Shown: positions 43,306-53,558, numbered from the stretch's first letter. The stretch is DNA of 64,000 nucleotides from Nitrosomonas eutropha (GCF_900116685.1 NZ_FPBL01000002.1:310001-374000); one strand, 5' to 3'. Notes: a model not told the origin generated them from the sequence alone. Numbers and translations are program-made.

Positions 43306-44799
43306 ATGCCAGACAGCCTGATCAATCTGATCATTTTCAGCACTGCCACTATTTTGGGGCTGATTATCGTGGGTGCCATCGTTATCTTTTTTATCCGCGA
43401 TACCACCCAGAAAAAGCACACCATATTGCGCAATTATCCCATCATCGGACGATTGCGTTATTTTTTTGAAACCCAAGGGAAATATTTCCGCCAATATTTC
43501 TTTACCGGGGATCGTGATGAAATGCCATTCAATCGCGCTACCCGGAGCTGGATCTATAAAAATGCCAAAAATATGGAAAGCACCGTTGGTTTTGGCTCCA
43601 CATACGATCTGCGCGAGCCTGGGGCGCTCATTTTCGTCAATGCCGCTTTTCCCATACTGGAAGAAGATCAGCTGCCCACCCCCTCCCTGTCCATTGGCGA
43701 GGGTTACTGTGATCAGCCTTTTCTGGCGCAATCCATCATCAACATCAGCGGCATGAGCTATGGTGCCATTTCCGCACCAGCTGTGCGTGCGCTCTCGCTT
43801 GGTGCAGCCAAAGCCGGGTGCTGGCTAAGTACAGGTGAAGGGGGATTGGCTCCTTTTCACCTGGAAGGGGAATGCGACATCATCATGCAGATCGGTACAG
43901 CCAAATACGGTATCCGGGATGAGCGGGGAAAGTTCTCCGCCGCCCGTGCACGGGAAATTGCCCAATCCGTTAAGGCGTTTGAAATCAAGCTTTCCCAGGG
44001 AGCAAAACCAGGTAAAGGCGGTATGCTACCGGCATGCAAAGTCAGTCCGGAAATTGCCGCTATCCGGGGTATCCCCCCCTGGCAAGATTCCATCAGTCCC
44101 AACCGACATCACGATATTGGCAATATTGAAGAACTGCTGGATCAGATTGCCTTTATCCGGGAGTTGACCGGGCGACCGGTCGGTGTCAAAACAGCGATTG
44201 GCGGCTGGCATTTTATCAATGAATTGTGCGATGCCATCTTGCGTCGAGGACCGGAATATGCCCCCGATTTCCTGACGATTGATGGTGGTGAAGGTGGCAG
44301 CGGCGCGGCTCCACAAGCACTGATCGATTATGCCGGGCTGCCGATTATCGAGGCGCTACCGCGGGTGGTCGATGCCCTGATCGAATCCGGCCTGAGACAG
44401 CGTATCCGCGTGGTTGCAGCAGGCAAACTGGTTACCTCTGCCAAATGCGCATGGGCATTGTGTGCAGGTGCGGATTTTGTCAACACCGCTCGCGGATTCA
44501 TGTTTTCCCTGGGTTGCATTCAGGCCATGCGCTGTCACCTGAACACCTGCCCAACCGGTATCACCACCAATAACTCACGCCTGCAACGTGGCCTGGTAGT
44601 GGAAGAGAAATATCTGCGAGTGGCCAATTACGCCATCAACGTTAATCACGAAATCGGCATGATTGCTCATTCCTGCGGATTGCGGCATGCCCGTGAACTG
44701 CGGCGGGAGCATATCCGTATCGTGGAAACCGCCGGAAAAAGTATTGCGTTGAACATGCTGCATCCCTATCCGGAGATAAGAAACCAACGCTCCAATTAG
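43306..44799 (+). CDS. FMN-binding glutamate synthase-like protein (GltB2 type)
   Basis: This 497-residue protein has one N-terminal membrane segment (about 4-28) and the glutamate synthase FMN/iron-sulfur domain. Visible motifs are SGMSYGAIS, TGEGGLAPFH, KPGKGGMLPACKV and GGEGGSGAAPQAL for FMN binding, and cysteines around CHLNTCPTGI for a cluster. The glutaminase domain of GltB is absent. Its physiological reaction is not established. It is divergent from nadC across 39 bases. Confidence 0.88.
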   Translation: MPDSLINLIIFSTATILGLIIVGAIVIFFIRDTTQKKHTILRNYPIIGRLRYFFETQGKYFRQYFFTGDRDEMPFNRATRSWIYKNAKNMESTVGFGSTYDLREPGALIFVNAAFPILEEDQLPTPSLSIGEGYCDQPFLAQSIINISGMSYGAISAPAVRALSLGAAKAGCWLSTGEGGLAPFHLEGECDIIMQIGTAKYGIRDERGKFSAARAREIAQSVKAFEIKLSQGAKPGKGGMLPACKVSPEIAAIRGIPPWQDSISPNRHHDIGNIEELLDQIAFIRELTGRPVGVKTAIGGWHFINELCDAILRRGPEYAPDFLTIDGGEGGSGAAPQALIDYAGLPIIEALPRVVDALIESGLRQRIRVVAAGKLVTSAKCAWALCAGADFVNTARGFMFSLGCIQAMRCHLNTCPTGITTNNSRLQRGLVVEEKYLRVANYAINVNHEIGMIAHSCGLRHARELRREHIRIVETAGKSIALNMLHPYPEIRNQRSN

Positions 44800-45127
44800 T
44801 ACCCTGAAAATGAAATCATCCACCATAAGAGATGTAGCCAAGAAAGCATTTGTGAAATATTGATAGTACAAGCATTTCCGATTACAACACTTTTTATGAT
44901 ACCGTTCTGAAGATTATGACCCAAAGGAATCTTTGATCTCCCGAACCTTTCAGGATCTCGATCAAGGGATGCAGTTCAATTTCAACGCCGTAATGCGCCC
45001 TTCAGTGAGATATTGAACAGATTCTAAGAGTCTGATCAACGTGAAACACAATCCATCACCAGCAAACAATCAACTTGAGTGAGGTATTCGTAACTCAACA
45101 AAACCCAATCACACAGGAGTAGATAAA
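44800..45127. other. Spacer with a LacI-like N-terminal fragment
   Basis: This 328-base gap holds a 17-codon frame at 44810-44863 (see separate entry) and the promoter side of the small secreted protein gene. Nothing else was recognised. CAGGAG ends the region as the ribosome site of the next gene. Confidence 0.5.
44810..44863 (+). pseudogene. LacI-type helix-turn-helix start, 17 codons
   Basis: The frame reads MKSSTIRDVAKKAFVKY and stops. TIRDVAKKAGVS is the hallmark first helix of LacI-family repressors, and the match breaks exactly where the recognition helix would begin. It is either a leftover of a deleted regulator or a chance match in a short frame. Confidence 0.4.
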
Positions 45128-45391
45128 ATGAAATTTTTATATTTATCAGTAGCACTGATTATGTCCTTATCATTCTCCGGAGCATTTGCGGAAGAATCTC
45201 TCATTGAAAAACTCGATACACAGACAGACAATATGAAACGATCCACCAATAAGGCAATTAATCGCGCCAAAGAAGCAGCATGCACGGACAGCGAAGCTGA
45301 ATGCCTGAAACAGAAAGCCAAAAATCGAGCAAATGAAACCTATGATGCGGCCAAAGACAAGGCTTCTGAAATCAAAAATAAAATTGATTAA
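45128..45391 (+). CDS. Small secreted helical protein, unknown function
   Basis: This 87-residue protein has a clear signal peptide (LYLSVALIMSLSFSGAFA, cleavage near residue 21). The mature part of about 66 residues is charged and helical (IEKLDTQTDNMKRSTNKAIN and KQKAKNRANETYDAAKDKAS), with two cysteines ten residues apart or fewer (AACTDSEAECL) that could form a disulfide in the periplasm. A good ribosome site (CAGGAG) precedes it. I do not recognise the family. It is followed by a terminator-like hairpin, so it is a single-gene unit. Confidence 0.75.
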   Translation: MKFLYLSVALIMSLSFSGAFAEESLIEKLDTQTDNMKRSTNKAINRAKEAACTDSEAECLKQKAKNRANETYDAAKDKASEIKNKID

Positions 45392-45406
45392 ATCTATCCA
45401 TCACCA

Positions 45407-45434
45407 GCTCCACTGCTTCCAGCAGTAGTGGAGC
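45407..45434 (+). terminator. Hairpin after the small secreted protein gene
   Basis: GCTCCACT at 45407-45414 pairs with AGTGGAGC at 45427-45434 with a 12-base loop, and part of the loop (GC with GC) can pair further. It is followed by GATTTCTTTC, a weak U-rich tract. It lies 15 bases after the stop codon. Confidence 0.55.
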
Positions 45435-45643
45435 GATTTCTTTCATCTGGATCGGCAGCAATCTCATCAAGAAACACGCTTAGAATTAAGGGATACCTCT
45501 CCCGGCTAATTATCAAATAGCCACCATTTCAATTTGAATTGAAGGGACGATCACTTCCGCCCCCCGTAATCACTAGCTAGCCAACCAGCAACCAATACTT
45601 CACCAGCTCATCCCCAGTTTAAAAATCAAATCGCGCTACCGGG
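45435..45643. other. Spacer upstream of clpB
   Basis: No gene was recognised between the small protein terminator and the clpB promoter. The sequence is unremarkable with stop codons in all frames. Confidence 0.5.
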
Positions 45644-45668
45644 TTGAAATTTCGCCACCACGCCATAT
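45644..45668 (+). promoter_or_regulatory. Sigma-32 (heat-shock) promoter of clpB
   Basis: TTGAAA at 45644-45649 and CCATAT at 45663-45668 with a 13-base spacer match the sigma-32 consensus (CTTGAAA, then CCCCATNT). The clpB ATG is 41 bases beyond the -10 element. This agrees with heat induction of clpB in proteobacteria. Confidence 0.7.
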
Positions 45669-45709
45669 AGTAAGGGCATTCCAATCTTTACTTCACTTCA
45701 GGAGATGAC

Positions 45710-48301
45710 ATGCGGTTCGACAAATTTACCACCAAGTTTCAGCAGGCTCTCGCCGATGCGCAAAGCATGGCGCTGGGGCAGGATCATCCCTATATCGAAC
45801 CGCAGCATCTTCTGCTCGCGCTGATGCAGCAGGAAGACGGTAGTATTGCCTCGCTGCTGCAACGTGCCGGAGTGAATGTTCAGCCATTGCGCCAGGCATT
45901 GACACAAAGCCTGAAACTGTTGCCAAAAGTGGAAGGAGCAGGTGGAGAGGTCAATATTTCTCGTGATCTGGGCAATCTGCTCAACCTGACCGACAAGGAG
46001 GCACAGAAAAGAGGAGATCAGTACATTGCTTCAGAAATGTTTCTGCTGGCTGTACTGGAAGATAAAGGTGAGACCGGACGATTACTGAAACAATACGGTG
46101 TTACACGCGCTGCACTGGAGCAGACGATCGATTCTGTACGCGGTGGAGAACAGGTAACCGATGCTGAAGCAGAAGGCAGTCGGGAAGCCCTGAAGAAATA
46201 CACACTGGATCTGACCGAACGTGCCCGCTCAGGCAAGCTGGACCCCGTGATTGGACGAGATGACGAAATCCGGCGGACAATTCAGGTATTGCAACGGCGC
46301 ACCAAGAACAACCCCGTCCTGATTGGTGAACCGGGCGTCGGCAAAACAGCCATTGTGGAAGGATTGGCACAACGTATCATCAATGGCGAAGTACCCGAAA
46401 CACTGAAAAACAAGCGAGTGTTATCGCTGGACATGGCAGCGCTGCTGGCTGGCGCCAAATATCGTGGCGAATTTGAAGAACGGTTGAAGACTGTACTGAA
46501 AGAGCTGGCGCAAGATGAAGGTCGCACTATCGTGTTCATTGATGAGCTGCATACGATGGTCGGTGCTGGCAAGGCAGAAGGCGCGATGGATGCCGGTAAT
46601 ATGCTTAAACCTGCACTGGCGCGCGGTGAACTGCATTGCGTGGGTGCAACCACGCTGGATGAATACCGCAAATACGTTGAAAAGGATGCCGCGCTGGAAC
46701 GCCGTTTCCAGAAAGTGCTGGTGGACGAACCCGGCGTCGAGGCGACGATCGCTATCCTGCGCGGGCTGCAGGAAAAATATGAGTTGCATCATAAAGTCGA
46801 AATCACCGATCCGGCCATTGTTGCGGCAGCTGAACTGTCTCACCGCTACATTACCGATCGCTTCCTGCCAGACAAGGCGATTGACCTGATCGACGAGGCG
46901 GCCGCACGCATTCGCATGGAGCAGGATTCCAAGCCGGAAGTCATGGATAAACTTGATCGACGCCTGATTCAGCTGAAGATTGAACGTGAAGCTGTCAAAA
47001 GAGAAAAAGATGAGGCTTCAAAAAAACGTCTGGCACTGCTAGAAGAGGAAATCGAAAAACTGGAGCGTGAATACGCCGATCTGGACGAAATCCTGAAAGC
47101 AGAAAAATCCCGCGCGAAAGGTTCACAGGAAATCAAGGAAGAGCTTGAAAAACTGCGTCGGGAAGAAGAAGCCGCACGGCGTAAGGGGGATTTGCAAAAA
47201 GCATCGGAGTTACTATACGGCCGTATTCCACAACTGGAAACACAGCTTGCAGAGCAACTGCATCACGATGAATCAGTCGAAGAGACCACACAGCCAAAAT
47301 TATTCCGCACCCAGGTAGGCGCTGAGGAAATCGCTGAAGTTGTTTCGCGTGCAACTGGTATCCCGGTTTCCAAAATGATGCAGGGCGAGCGTGAAAAATT
47401 GTTGTTCATGGAAGATAAGTTGCATGAACGGGTTATCGGTCAGGATGAGGCTGTCCGGCTGATTTCCGACGCAATCCGGCGCTCCCGTTCCGGGCTGTCC
47501 GACCCCAACCGACCCTATGGCTCTTTCCTGTTCCTGGGACCGACCGGAGTAGGTAAAACTGAGTTGTGCAAGGCATTGGCAGGATTCCTGTTTGATTCCG
47601 AGGAACATCTCATCCGGGTGGATATGTCTGAATTCATGGAAAAACATTCAGTCGCGCGTCTGATTGGCGCGCCACCGGGATATGTTGGCTATGAGGAAGG
47701 CGGTTATCTGACTGAACAGATACGACGCAAGCCTTATTCTGTCATTCTGCTTGATGAAGTAGAAAAAGCACATCCAGACGTGTTCAATGTGTTGCTGCAG
47801 GTGCTGGACGACGGTCGGATGACGGATGGCCAGGGGCGCACCGTGGATTTCAAAAACACGGTTATCGTCATGACTTCCAACCTGGGCTCGCAAATGATCC
47901 AGCAGATGAGTGGCGATGATTACCAAGCCATCAAGCAAGCAGTAATGGGGGAAGTTAAAACCTATTTCCGACCAGAGTTTATTAACCGTATTGATGAGGT
48001 GGTTGTTTTCCATTCGCTGGATGAAGCGCACATCAAGTCGATTGCCCAAATTCAGTTGAGTAATCTGGGAGCCAGATTAGTACAAATGGAGATGAAACTG
48101 GTGGTTTCAGAATCAGCTCTGGCAAAACTGGCTGAGGCTGGTTTTGATCCGGTATTCGGCGCACGGCCCCTAAAACGTGCCATTCAGTCTCAGATCGAAA
48201 ATCCACTTTCCAGAGAGCTGCTGGAGGGTAATTTCTCTGCTGGAGATACTATCCTGGTTGAATATGGCGACGGCTGTATGCAGTTCTCGAAACAGTATTA
48301 A
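45710..48301 (+). CDS. clpB: ATP-dependent disaggregase ClpB
   Basis: ClpB is a hexameric AAA+ chaperone that rescues aggregated proteins together with DnaK. The product has 863 residues: N-terminal Clp domain, AAA-1 with Walker [14 protein letters not shown], the middle coiled-coil (about 410-520), AAA-2 with [13 protein letters not shown] and the pore tyrosine GYVGYEEGG, and the C-terminal D2-small domain. The ATG follows TCAGGAGATGAC. It is preceded by a sigma-32-type promoter. Confidence 0.97.
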   Translation: MRFDKFTTKFQQALADAQSMALGQDHPYIEPQHLLLALMQQEDGSIASLLQRAGVNVQPLRQALTQSLKLLPKVEGAGGEVNISRDLGNLLNLTDKEAQKRGDQYIASEMFLLAVLEDKGETGRLLKQYGVTRAALEQTIDSVRGGEQVTDAEAEGSREALKKYTLDLTERARSGKLDPVIGRDDEIRRTIQVLQRRTKNNPVLIGEPGVGKTAIVEGLAQRIINGEVPETLKNKRVLSLDMAALLAGAKYRGEFEERLKTVLKELAQDEGRTIVFIDELHTMVGAGKAEGAMDAGNMLKPALARGELHCVGATTLDEYRKYVEKDAALERRFQKVLVDEPGVEATIAILRGLQEKYELHHKVEITDPAIVAAAELSHRYITDRFLPDKAIDLIDEAAARIRMEQDSKPEVMDKLDRRLIQLKIEREAVKREKDEASKKRLALLEEEIEKLEREYADLDEILKAEKSRAKGSQEIKEELEKLRREEEAARRKGDLQKASELLYGRIPQLETQLAEQLHHDESVEETTQPKLFRTQVGAEEIAEVVSRATGIPVSKMMQGEREKLLFMEDKLHERVIGQDEAVRLISDAIRRSRSGLSDPNRPYGSFLFLGPTGVGKTELCKALAGFLFDSEEHLIRVDMSEFMEKHSVARLIGAPPGYVGYEEGGYLTEQIRRKPYSVILLDEVEKAHPDVFNVLLQVLDDGRMTDGQGRTVDFKNTVIVMTSNLGSQMIQQMSGDDYQAIKQAVMGEVKTYFRPEFINRIDEVVVFHSLDEAHIKSIAQIQLSNLGARLVQMEMKLVVSESALAKLAEAGFDPVFGARPLKRAIQSQIENPLSRELLEGNFSAGDTILVEYGDGCMQFSKQY

Positions 48302-48355
48302 GCCTGACTTATGGCTAATCGCTGAAATTGAATGAAAGCAGACTGTTTCGGGTAG

Positions 48356-48374
48356 AATAATGATTATTATTTTT
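48356..48374. promoter_or_regulatory. Fur-box-like AT-rich sequence upstream of dapA
   Basis: AATAATGATTATTATTTTT agrees with the 19-base Fur consensus at about 14 positions. It lies 18 bases before the dapA start, where it could equally be the AT-rich promoter. Iron control of dapA is not expected, so this is listed as a weak sequence match. Confidence 0.2.
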
Positions 48375-48391
48375 TATATGGACAAAGTGCC

Positions 48392-49270
48392 ATGTTCAAA
48401 GGCAGTCATGTAGCGATTGTTACTCCCATGCTGGAAGATGGGGCATTGGATCTGGATAGATTCTGTGCCCTGATCGACTTTCATATCGAACAGGGAACGG
48501 ATGGCATTGTTGTAGTCGGTACCACGGGGGAGTCTCCCACCGTAGATTTTGATGAGCATGATCTGCTGATTCGAACAGCCGTTTCCTATGCAGCTGGACG
48601 TATTCCGATCATCGCCGGTACCGGTGCCAATTCGACACGGGAAGCAATCGAGCTCACCGTATTTTCGAAAAATGCCGGCGCGGATGCCTGCTTGTCCGTT
48701 GCACCCTACTACAACAAGCCGACTCAGGAAGGGCTGTATCGGCATTTCAAAGCGATCGCTGAGGCAGTCGATATCCCGATGATCTTATATAACGTACCGG
48801 GGCGGACTGTGGCAGATATCAGTAATGAAACCACATTACGGCTGGCGCAGATTCCCGGTATCGTTGGCGTCAAGGACGCCACTGGCAACATTGCACGTGG
48901 ATGTGATTTGGTGCAACGTGTACCGGATAATTTTGCCGTTTACAGTGGAGATGACGCCACCTCATTGGCTCTATTGCTGCTGGGTGGACATGGTGTTATC
49001 TCGGTTACCGCCAACGTCGCCCCGCGACTGATGCACGAAATGTGTACTGCAGCCCTGTCCGGCGATCTGGTTCAGGCACGGGCAATCAATGCCCGATTAT
49101 TCAAACTGCATATTGATTTGTTTATTGAGGCCAATCCCATCCCGGTCAAATGGGCGGTAGCAAAAATGGGATTAATCAACGAAAACATACGCCTGCCATT
49201 GACAGCTTTATCCAGCCAGCATCATGAACTGATCAGAAAAGCGATGCAGCAGGCTGGTATCACGGTTTAA
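48392..49270 (+). CDS. dapA: 4-hydroxy-tetrahydrodipicolinate synthase
   Basis: DapA condenses pyruvate with aspartate semialdehyde at the first committed step of lysine and diaminopimelate synthesis. The product has 292 residues with the threonine pair in [12 protein letters not shown], the tyrosine in [11 protein letters not shown] and the Schiff-base lysine in [11 protein letters not shown]. It is followed after nine bases by bamC, the same order (dapA-bamC) as in E. coli. Confidence 0.97.
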   Translation: MFKGSHVAIVTPMLEDGALDLDRFCALIDFHIEQGTDGIVVVGTTGESPTVDFDEHDLLIRTAVSYAAGRIPIIAGTGANSTREAIELTVFSKNAGADACLSVAPYYNKPTQEGLYRHFKAIAEAVDIPMILYNVPGRTVADISNETTLRLAQIPGIVGVKDATGNIARGCDLVQRVPDNFAVYSGDDATSLALLLLGGHGVISVTANVAPRLMHEMCTAALSGDLVQARAINARLFKLHIDLFIEANPIPVKWAVAKMGLINENIRLPLTALSSQHHELIRKAMQQAGITV

Positions 49271-49279
49271 AGGTTTACC

Positions 49280-50440
49280 ATGTTTAAGAAGCGTCCGAAC
49301 AGACGTCTGAGAAAATTTCTGATTGCAAATATTACGCTGGCGATCCTCGTTTCAGGCTGCAACCTGCTACCCGAAAATAAAAAGATTGATTACAAGTCGG
49401 CAGGAAAACTTCCTCCACTTGAAGTCCCGCCTGATCTGACCAGTCCCGAAACAAACGAACGATTTGCCATTCCGGATGTTGATGCATCCGGCAGTGCTAC
49501 GTTCTCGACTTACAACAGCGCCCGGAGCGGACTATCAAGGGAGCGGGCAAATTTACCTGTACTCTCTGCCACTGCGCTGCAGAACGGAATTCATATCGAA
49601 CGCTCCGGTACTCAGCGCTGGCTGGTTGTGCCACGCGAGCCCGCCGCAGTATGGCCAGTTATCAAGGAATTCTGGCAAGATATGGGATTCCTGCTCAAGG
49701 TGGAAGCACCCGATCTGGGAATCATGGAAACTGACTGGGCAGAAAACCGGGCCAAAATACCCCAGGATCTTATCCGAAGTGCGCTATCAACTTTCCTTGA
49801 CAGCCTTTACTCCACCGCCGAACGTGACAAGTTTCGTACCCGCCTGGAGCAAGATCAATCCGGTGCAACCGAAATTTTTATCAGTCACCGGGGCATGATT
49901 GAAGTGTTGGCAGATCGCAATACCAATCGCACTATCTGGCAGCCACGCAAATCAGATCCCGAACTGGAAGCAGAGATGCTGAACCGCCTGATGCAACGTT
50001 TCGGCGTGGATGAAGAACGTGCAACGGCTGAAGTTGCTGCAAGCGGTGCAGTTGAAGAACGGGCATTCCTGGATAAAACCCGGAAAGGTATATTGATCAT
50101 AAAAGAACCGTTTGACCGCGCATGGCGTCGGGTTGGCCTTGAGCTTGATCGGATCGGCTTTACGGTGGAAGATCGGGATCGTTCGAGCGGGATTTACTTT
50201 GTCCGCTATATCAGCCCCAGTGAGGAAATCCACAAAGCGGATAAGGGGAAAGGCTTACTTTCCAAGCTAGCTTTCTGGTCCAATGACACTAATAAAGATT
50301 CTACAGCAGAGAAATATCAGATCAAGATAAGTGAAGTCAGTTTAAATAGCGAAGTTAGTGTACTTAACACGGATGGAATCACTGAAGAATCAGAAACAGC
50401 TAAACGTATTCTTAATTTGTTATACGAACAACTTAAGTAA
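49280..50440 (+). CDS. bamC: Outer membrane assembly lipoprotein BamC (NlpB)
   Basis: BamC is a lipoprotein subunit of the beta-barrel assembly machine. The product has 386 residues, with the lipobox LVSGC (Cys27), an unstructured N-terminal stretch of the kind that binds BamD (KLPPLEVPPDLTSP), and two helix-grip domains. The dapA-bamC order supports the call. The sequence is longer than E. coli BamC (344), which is common in betaproteobacteria. Confidence 0.92.
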   Translation: MFKKRPNRRLRKFLIANITLAILVSGCNLLPENKKIDYKSAGKLPPLEVPPDLTSPETNERFAIPDVDASGSATFSTYNSARSGLSRERANLPVLSATALQNGIHIERSGTQRWLVVPREPAAVWPVIKEFWQDMGFLLKVEAPDLGIMETDWAENRAKIPQDLIRSALSTFLDSLYSTAERDKFRTRLEQDQSGATEIFISHRGMIEVLADRNTNRTIWQPRKSDPELEAEMLNRLMQRFGVDEERATAEVAASGAVEERAFLDKTRKGILIIKEPFDRAWRRVGLELDRIGFTVEDRDRSSGIYFVRYISPSEEIHKADKGKGLLSKLAFWSNDTNKDSTAEKYQIKISEVSLNSEVSVLNTDGITEESETAKRILNLLYEQLK

Positions 50441-50557
50441 AGTAAGCTGATCGCGCCGCTCGTCCTATACGAATGGGCAGCGAGCATAACAAATAGGTAT
50501 ATATTTACTTACCCCATACTTGGTTGGCTTGACTACAACTGGTGCAGTACATCTCTT

Positions 50558-50596
50558 TATTCTCCACGAATTTAATCCCCCTTCTCGTGGAGAATA
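50558..50596. terminator. 12-bp hairpin downstream of bamC
   Basis: TATTCTCCACGA at 50558-50569 and its exact complement at 50585-50596 enclose a 15-base loop. No U-tract follows on either strand. It is the first of a cluster of hairpins in this spacer. Confidence 0.5.
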
Positions 50597-50620
50597 AAAT
50601 ACTTACATAGCGAATATCCG

Positions 50621-50650
50621 AAAATACCACGATACTTGTAGGTATTTTTT
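50621..50650 (+). terminator. Weak intrinsic terminator in the bamC spacer
   Basis: AAAATACC at 50621-50628 pairs with GGTATTTT at 50641-50648, with a 12-base loop, and the right arm ends in a run of T. The G+C core is small, so strength is uncertain. Confidence 0.35.
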
Positions 50651-50676
50651 CACCACAATTTTTTCATGGTGAAGTT

Positions 50677-50728
50677 TGTATCTGTACAAAAAAACCGCCT
50701 AAAAAGGCGGTTTTTTTGTACAGATACA
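50677..50728. terminator. Perfect 23-bp hairpin, likely bidirectional terminator
   Basis: The left arm starts at 50677 with TGTATCTGTAC, runs through AAAAAAACCGCC to 50699, and is perfectly complementary to 50706-50728, with a six-base loop. The core ACCGCC/GGCGGT followed by seven T is a standard terminator in both directions, extended by a further ten matched pairs. It lies between bamC and the small lipoprotein gene, which converge on it. Confidence 0.85.
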
Positions 50729-50737
50729 TTTTTTAGC

Positions 50738-50938
50738 TTAGTGCGCTTCTGGGATACCAGTATCACCTTCTTTCAAGCACTTGCCATTTGCGTCAACCCC
50801 ATGTTCGCATTCTATTTTTTGGCCGGATATGATTTTTTCATAGTTCTCTCTTTCCGACTCTTGAACAGCTTGATGAGGACGTCCGCACGCCACCAACAGA
50901 ACTGCGGTAGCGATAACAGCTGCGTAAGCAAATTTCAT
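50738..50938 (-). CDS. Small lipoprotein, unknown function
   Basis: This 66-residue protein has a signal peptide with a lipobox (LLVAC, Cys17 from the preferred start) and a short mature part ([20 protein letters not shown], then [17 protein letters not shown]). Two further cysteines in [11 protein letters not shown] could form a disulfide. The start at 50938 gives a standard signal sequence and has AAAGGA upstream; an in-frame Met nine codons earlier is possible. I do not recognise the family. Confidence 0.75.
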   Translation of the reverse strand: MKFAYAAVIATAVLLVACGRPHQAVQESERENYEKIISGQKIECEHGVDANGKCLKEGDTGIPEAH

Positions 50939-51150
50939 TATTAAAGTTCCTTTAAAAAATTTCATAAACCTTGCTGCGAACGGCAGTATATAACAGAAAT
51001 ATCTCTCAGCTCAAGCAGTAGAATAAAACTGTTATTGCTTGAGTCGAATGGGTTAAAAGCATCTCCTTCTTACGCATCTCATAGAGGGGATGTCTATTGA
51101 AACACCGTCCCTACAAACAAAACAGGGTATGTCAGCGATACATCGAGTTA

Positions 51151-52677
51151 TTACCGCGAGAAATCATGTAACCGAAATCCCAATACCCATAGACACGCAA
51201 AATAGCTGATGCCACCCTGCACTACCATTAGCCCCAATTTCACCACTCGCTCAGTTGCTGTAAGCACAAACCACTCGGTATTACTCCCGGCTGTCAACCA
51301 TAGCCCCACACCCATCACGATTATGGCAATCAGAATTTTGAGTATGAATAATCCCCATCCAGGTAAAGGCTGATAAATTCCGTGGGAACGCAATTTGGCA
51401 TAAAGCATGCCCGCATTAAGACATGCACCCAAGCCGATCGCCAATGCAAGTCCGGCATGTTTCAGTGGAATAATGAACGCAAGGTTCATGAGCTGTGTAG
51501 CAACAAGCGTCAAAATCGCGACCTTGACCGGAGTTCTGATATTCTGCCGAGCATAAAAACCTGGCGCCAGCACTTTTACCAGTATCAACCCGAGCAAACC
51601 AATGCTATAGGCAATCAGCGCTTCCCGGGTCATCCAGACATCCTCCATGGAGAAGGCGCCATAGTAAAACAATGTCGTTATAAGGGGTATGGCAAGCAAC
51701 GCTAGTGCTACAGCGGCTGGCAGTGTTAATAAAAAAGTCAGACGCAGCCCCCAGTCCAGCAGGCGGGAAAACTCCTCTGAGCTATTCTCCGTATAGTGAC
51801 GTGATAGTGAAGGCAAAATAACGGTACCCAGTGCCACACCCAGCATGCCTGCCGGAAATTCCATCAGCCGATCAGCATAGTACAGCCATGAAACACTCCC
51901 GGTTATCAGCAATGATGCAAAGATGGTATTGATTAACAGGCTGATTTGCCCAATGGAAACACCAAATACCGCCGGCCCCATAAGTTTGAGCACACGCCAT
52001 GCCCCGCTGTCACGAAACCTGAAACGCAATCGTGGCAGTCTTTTCAAGCGCAGTAGAAAGGGTATCTGAAAAGCCAGCTGTAAAATGCCACCAATGAATA
52101 CCGCCCAGGCTAGTGCCAGCACAGGAGGATCCATCAACGGCGCAAGCCATAACGCACAGCCGATAAAGGAAAGATTCAGCAAAACCGGTGTCAGAGCAGG
52201 TACAGAGAAATGGCCGTAGGTATTCAGGATACCGCCCGCCAATGCCACCAGCGAAATAAACAGAATATAAGGAAAGGTAATCCGGAGCAATTCGACTGTC
52301 AGTTCAAATTTATCCGGCGCTGTCGTAAATCCTGGAGCACTGATATAGATGATCAGTGGCGCTGCCAGAATACCCAGCAATGTCACTACAAACAATGCCG
52401 CGCCGAGCAAAGTGGCCACGTGATCGATGAGTTCACGGGTCTGTTCATCGGTGCGGTTATTCTTGTACTCCGCTAGAACAGGAACAAACGCCTGGGAGAA
52501 AGCGCCTTCTGCAAACAAGCGCCTAAGCAGATTTGGAATACGAAAAGCCACGAAGAAAGCATCAGTCGCTATCCCTGCGCCAAATATCCTTGCAATGATC
52601 AGATCTCGTACAAAACCGAGAATACGCGAAACCAATGTCATACCACTGACAGTGGCAAGTGCTTTGAGTAGGTTCAA
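51151..52677 (-). CDS. murJ: Lipid II flippase MurJ (MviN)
   Basis: MurJ flips lipid II across the inner membrane for peptidoglycan synthesis. The product has 508 residues with about 14 membrane helices and the MOP-superfamily pattern. It begins [20 protein letters not shown] and contains the conserved [18 protein letters not shown] and [14 protein letters not shown] segments. It stands alone, with the small lipoprotein gene downstream and a gene-poor gap upstream. Confidence 0.96.
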   Translation of the reverse strand: MNLLKALATVSGMTLVSRILGFVRDLIIARIFGAGIATDAFFVAFRIPNLLRRLFAEGAFSQAFVPVLAEYKNNRTDEQTRELIDHVATLLGAALFVVTLLGILAAPLIIYISAPGFTTAPDKFELTVELLRITFPYILFISLVALAGGILNTYGHFSVPALTPVLLNLSFIGCALWLAPLMDPPVLALAWAVFIGGILQLAFQIPFLLRLKRLPRLRFRFRDSGAWRVLKLMGPAVFGVSIGQISLLINTIFASLLITGSVSWLYYADRLMEFPAGMLGVALGTVILPSLSRHYTENSSEEFSRLLDWGLRLTFLLTLPAAVALALLAIPLITTLFYYGAFSMEDVWMTREALIAYSIGLLGLILVKVLAPGFYARQNIRTPVKVAILTLVATQLMNLAFIIPLKHAGLALAIGLGACLNAGMLYAKLRSHGIYQPLPGWGLFILKILIAIIVMGVGLWLTAGSNTEWFVLTATERVVKLGLMVVQGGISYFACLWVLGFRLHDFSR

Positions 52678-52831
52678 TTGTCAGAATGTTTCCAGGATTG
52701 ATAGTACTAGAGAGTCTGAGTCTCGAAAATGATTCCAGGTAACCAGGCAAGATTAACTTTGGCCGATTATCCCGGATTTTATGTGAAGGTACCAGAAATT
52801 TACTGACACATGAATGAAGGATCGTTAGAGA

Positions 52832-52854
52832 AGCCCTGCTATTTTTTCAGGGCT
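52832..52854. terminator. Hairpin downstream of flhC (first)
   Basis: AGCCCTG at 52832-52838 pairs with CAGGGCT at 52848-52854 around a nine-base loop. It sits between flhC and murJ and may end flhDC transcription, although the U-rich part lies in the loop. Confidence 0.35.
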
Positions 52855-52867
52855 GGTCTTGAAGTAA

Positions 52868-52900
52868 AGCACTTGGCCCCATTCAGAAAAACCAAGTGCT
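52868..52900. terminator. Hairpin downstream of flhC (second)
   Basis: AGCACTTGG at 52868-52876 is perfectly complementary to 52892-52900 with a 15-base loop. It lies 57 bases after the flhC stop. Only a short T-rich tail follows on the minus strand. Confidence 0.45.
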
Positions 52901-52956
52901 GCTGACTATTTGTGGTAAATCAATGAAACCGGATCAGAAAACGCTGTCAAAAGATA

Positions 52957-53532
52957 TCAGACCGCACACACTTCTCTGATTTTGACTTCCTGAGCCTCTT
53001 TGGCCTTCTGCGCAGCTGCTCGCTTGGTTTTACCAGCACGTGAAGGAACATGACAAAGCCCGCATACATGGTTGGATTGAATATCCAGGCTGTGCACCAG
53101 GAAATTCCCGGTACATTTAACGCAGGATGTAACGGAAAGTACCTTACTCTCCATAAAACGCACCAATGTCCATGCGCGTGTAAAACTCAATATACACTGT
53201 AGGTGGTTAACCTCGATATGCTCCAGATACAGCTGATAGCTCTTGATAATGGCATCAATATCCCGAACATTCGTGTACTGAGTAATGTAATTGTAAATAT
53301 TGACAAATAATGATGAATGCATGTTAGGTTGCCAACCTGTAAACCAGTCTTCGGAATAGGGAAGCATGCCCTTGGGAGGAGAAACGCCTTTAACTTCCTT
53401 ATACAGCTTCACCAGGCGTTCGCGACTGAGTGTGGTAGATACTTCGAGCACTTGCAGCCTTGCACCCAGCCGAACCAATTCAGTGGCAAGCTGAATCTGT
53501 TTACCTTCGGATAAAATACTTTTTACTTTCAT
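52957..53532 (-). CDS. flhC: Flagellar master regulator subunit FlhC
   Basis: FlhC binds with FlhD as FlhD4C2 to activate class 2 flagellar promoters. The product has 191 residues. The family core is clear: LGARLQVLEVSTTLSRERLVKLYKE in part, then SPPKGMLPYSEDWFTGWQPN. Four zinc-binding cysteines are in two CxxC pairs (CVKC and CGLC). It follows flhD after 26 bases. The Lys-rich tail (KTKRAAAQKAKEAQEVK) is longer than in enterics. Confidence 0.95.
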   Translation of the reverse strand: MKVKSILSEGKQIQLATELVRLGARLQVLEVSTTLSRERLVKLYKEVKGVSPPKGMLPYSEDWFTGWQPNMHSSLFVNIYNYITQYTNVRDIDAIIKSYQLYLEHIEVNHLQCILSFTRAWTLVRFMESKVLSVTSCVKCTGNFLVHSLDIQSNHVCGLCHVPSRAGKTKRAAAQKAKEAQEVKIREVCAV

Positions 53533-53558
53533 GATTGCTTCCTCCTCTATACGGGTGC

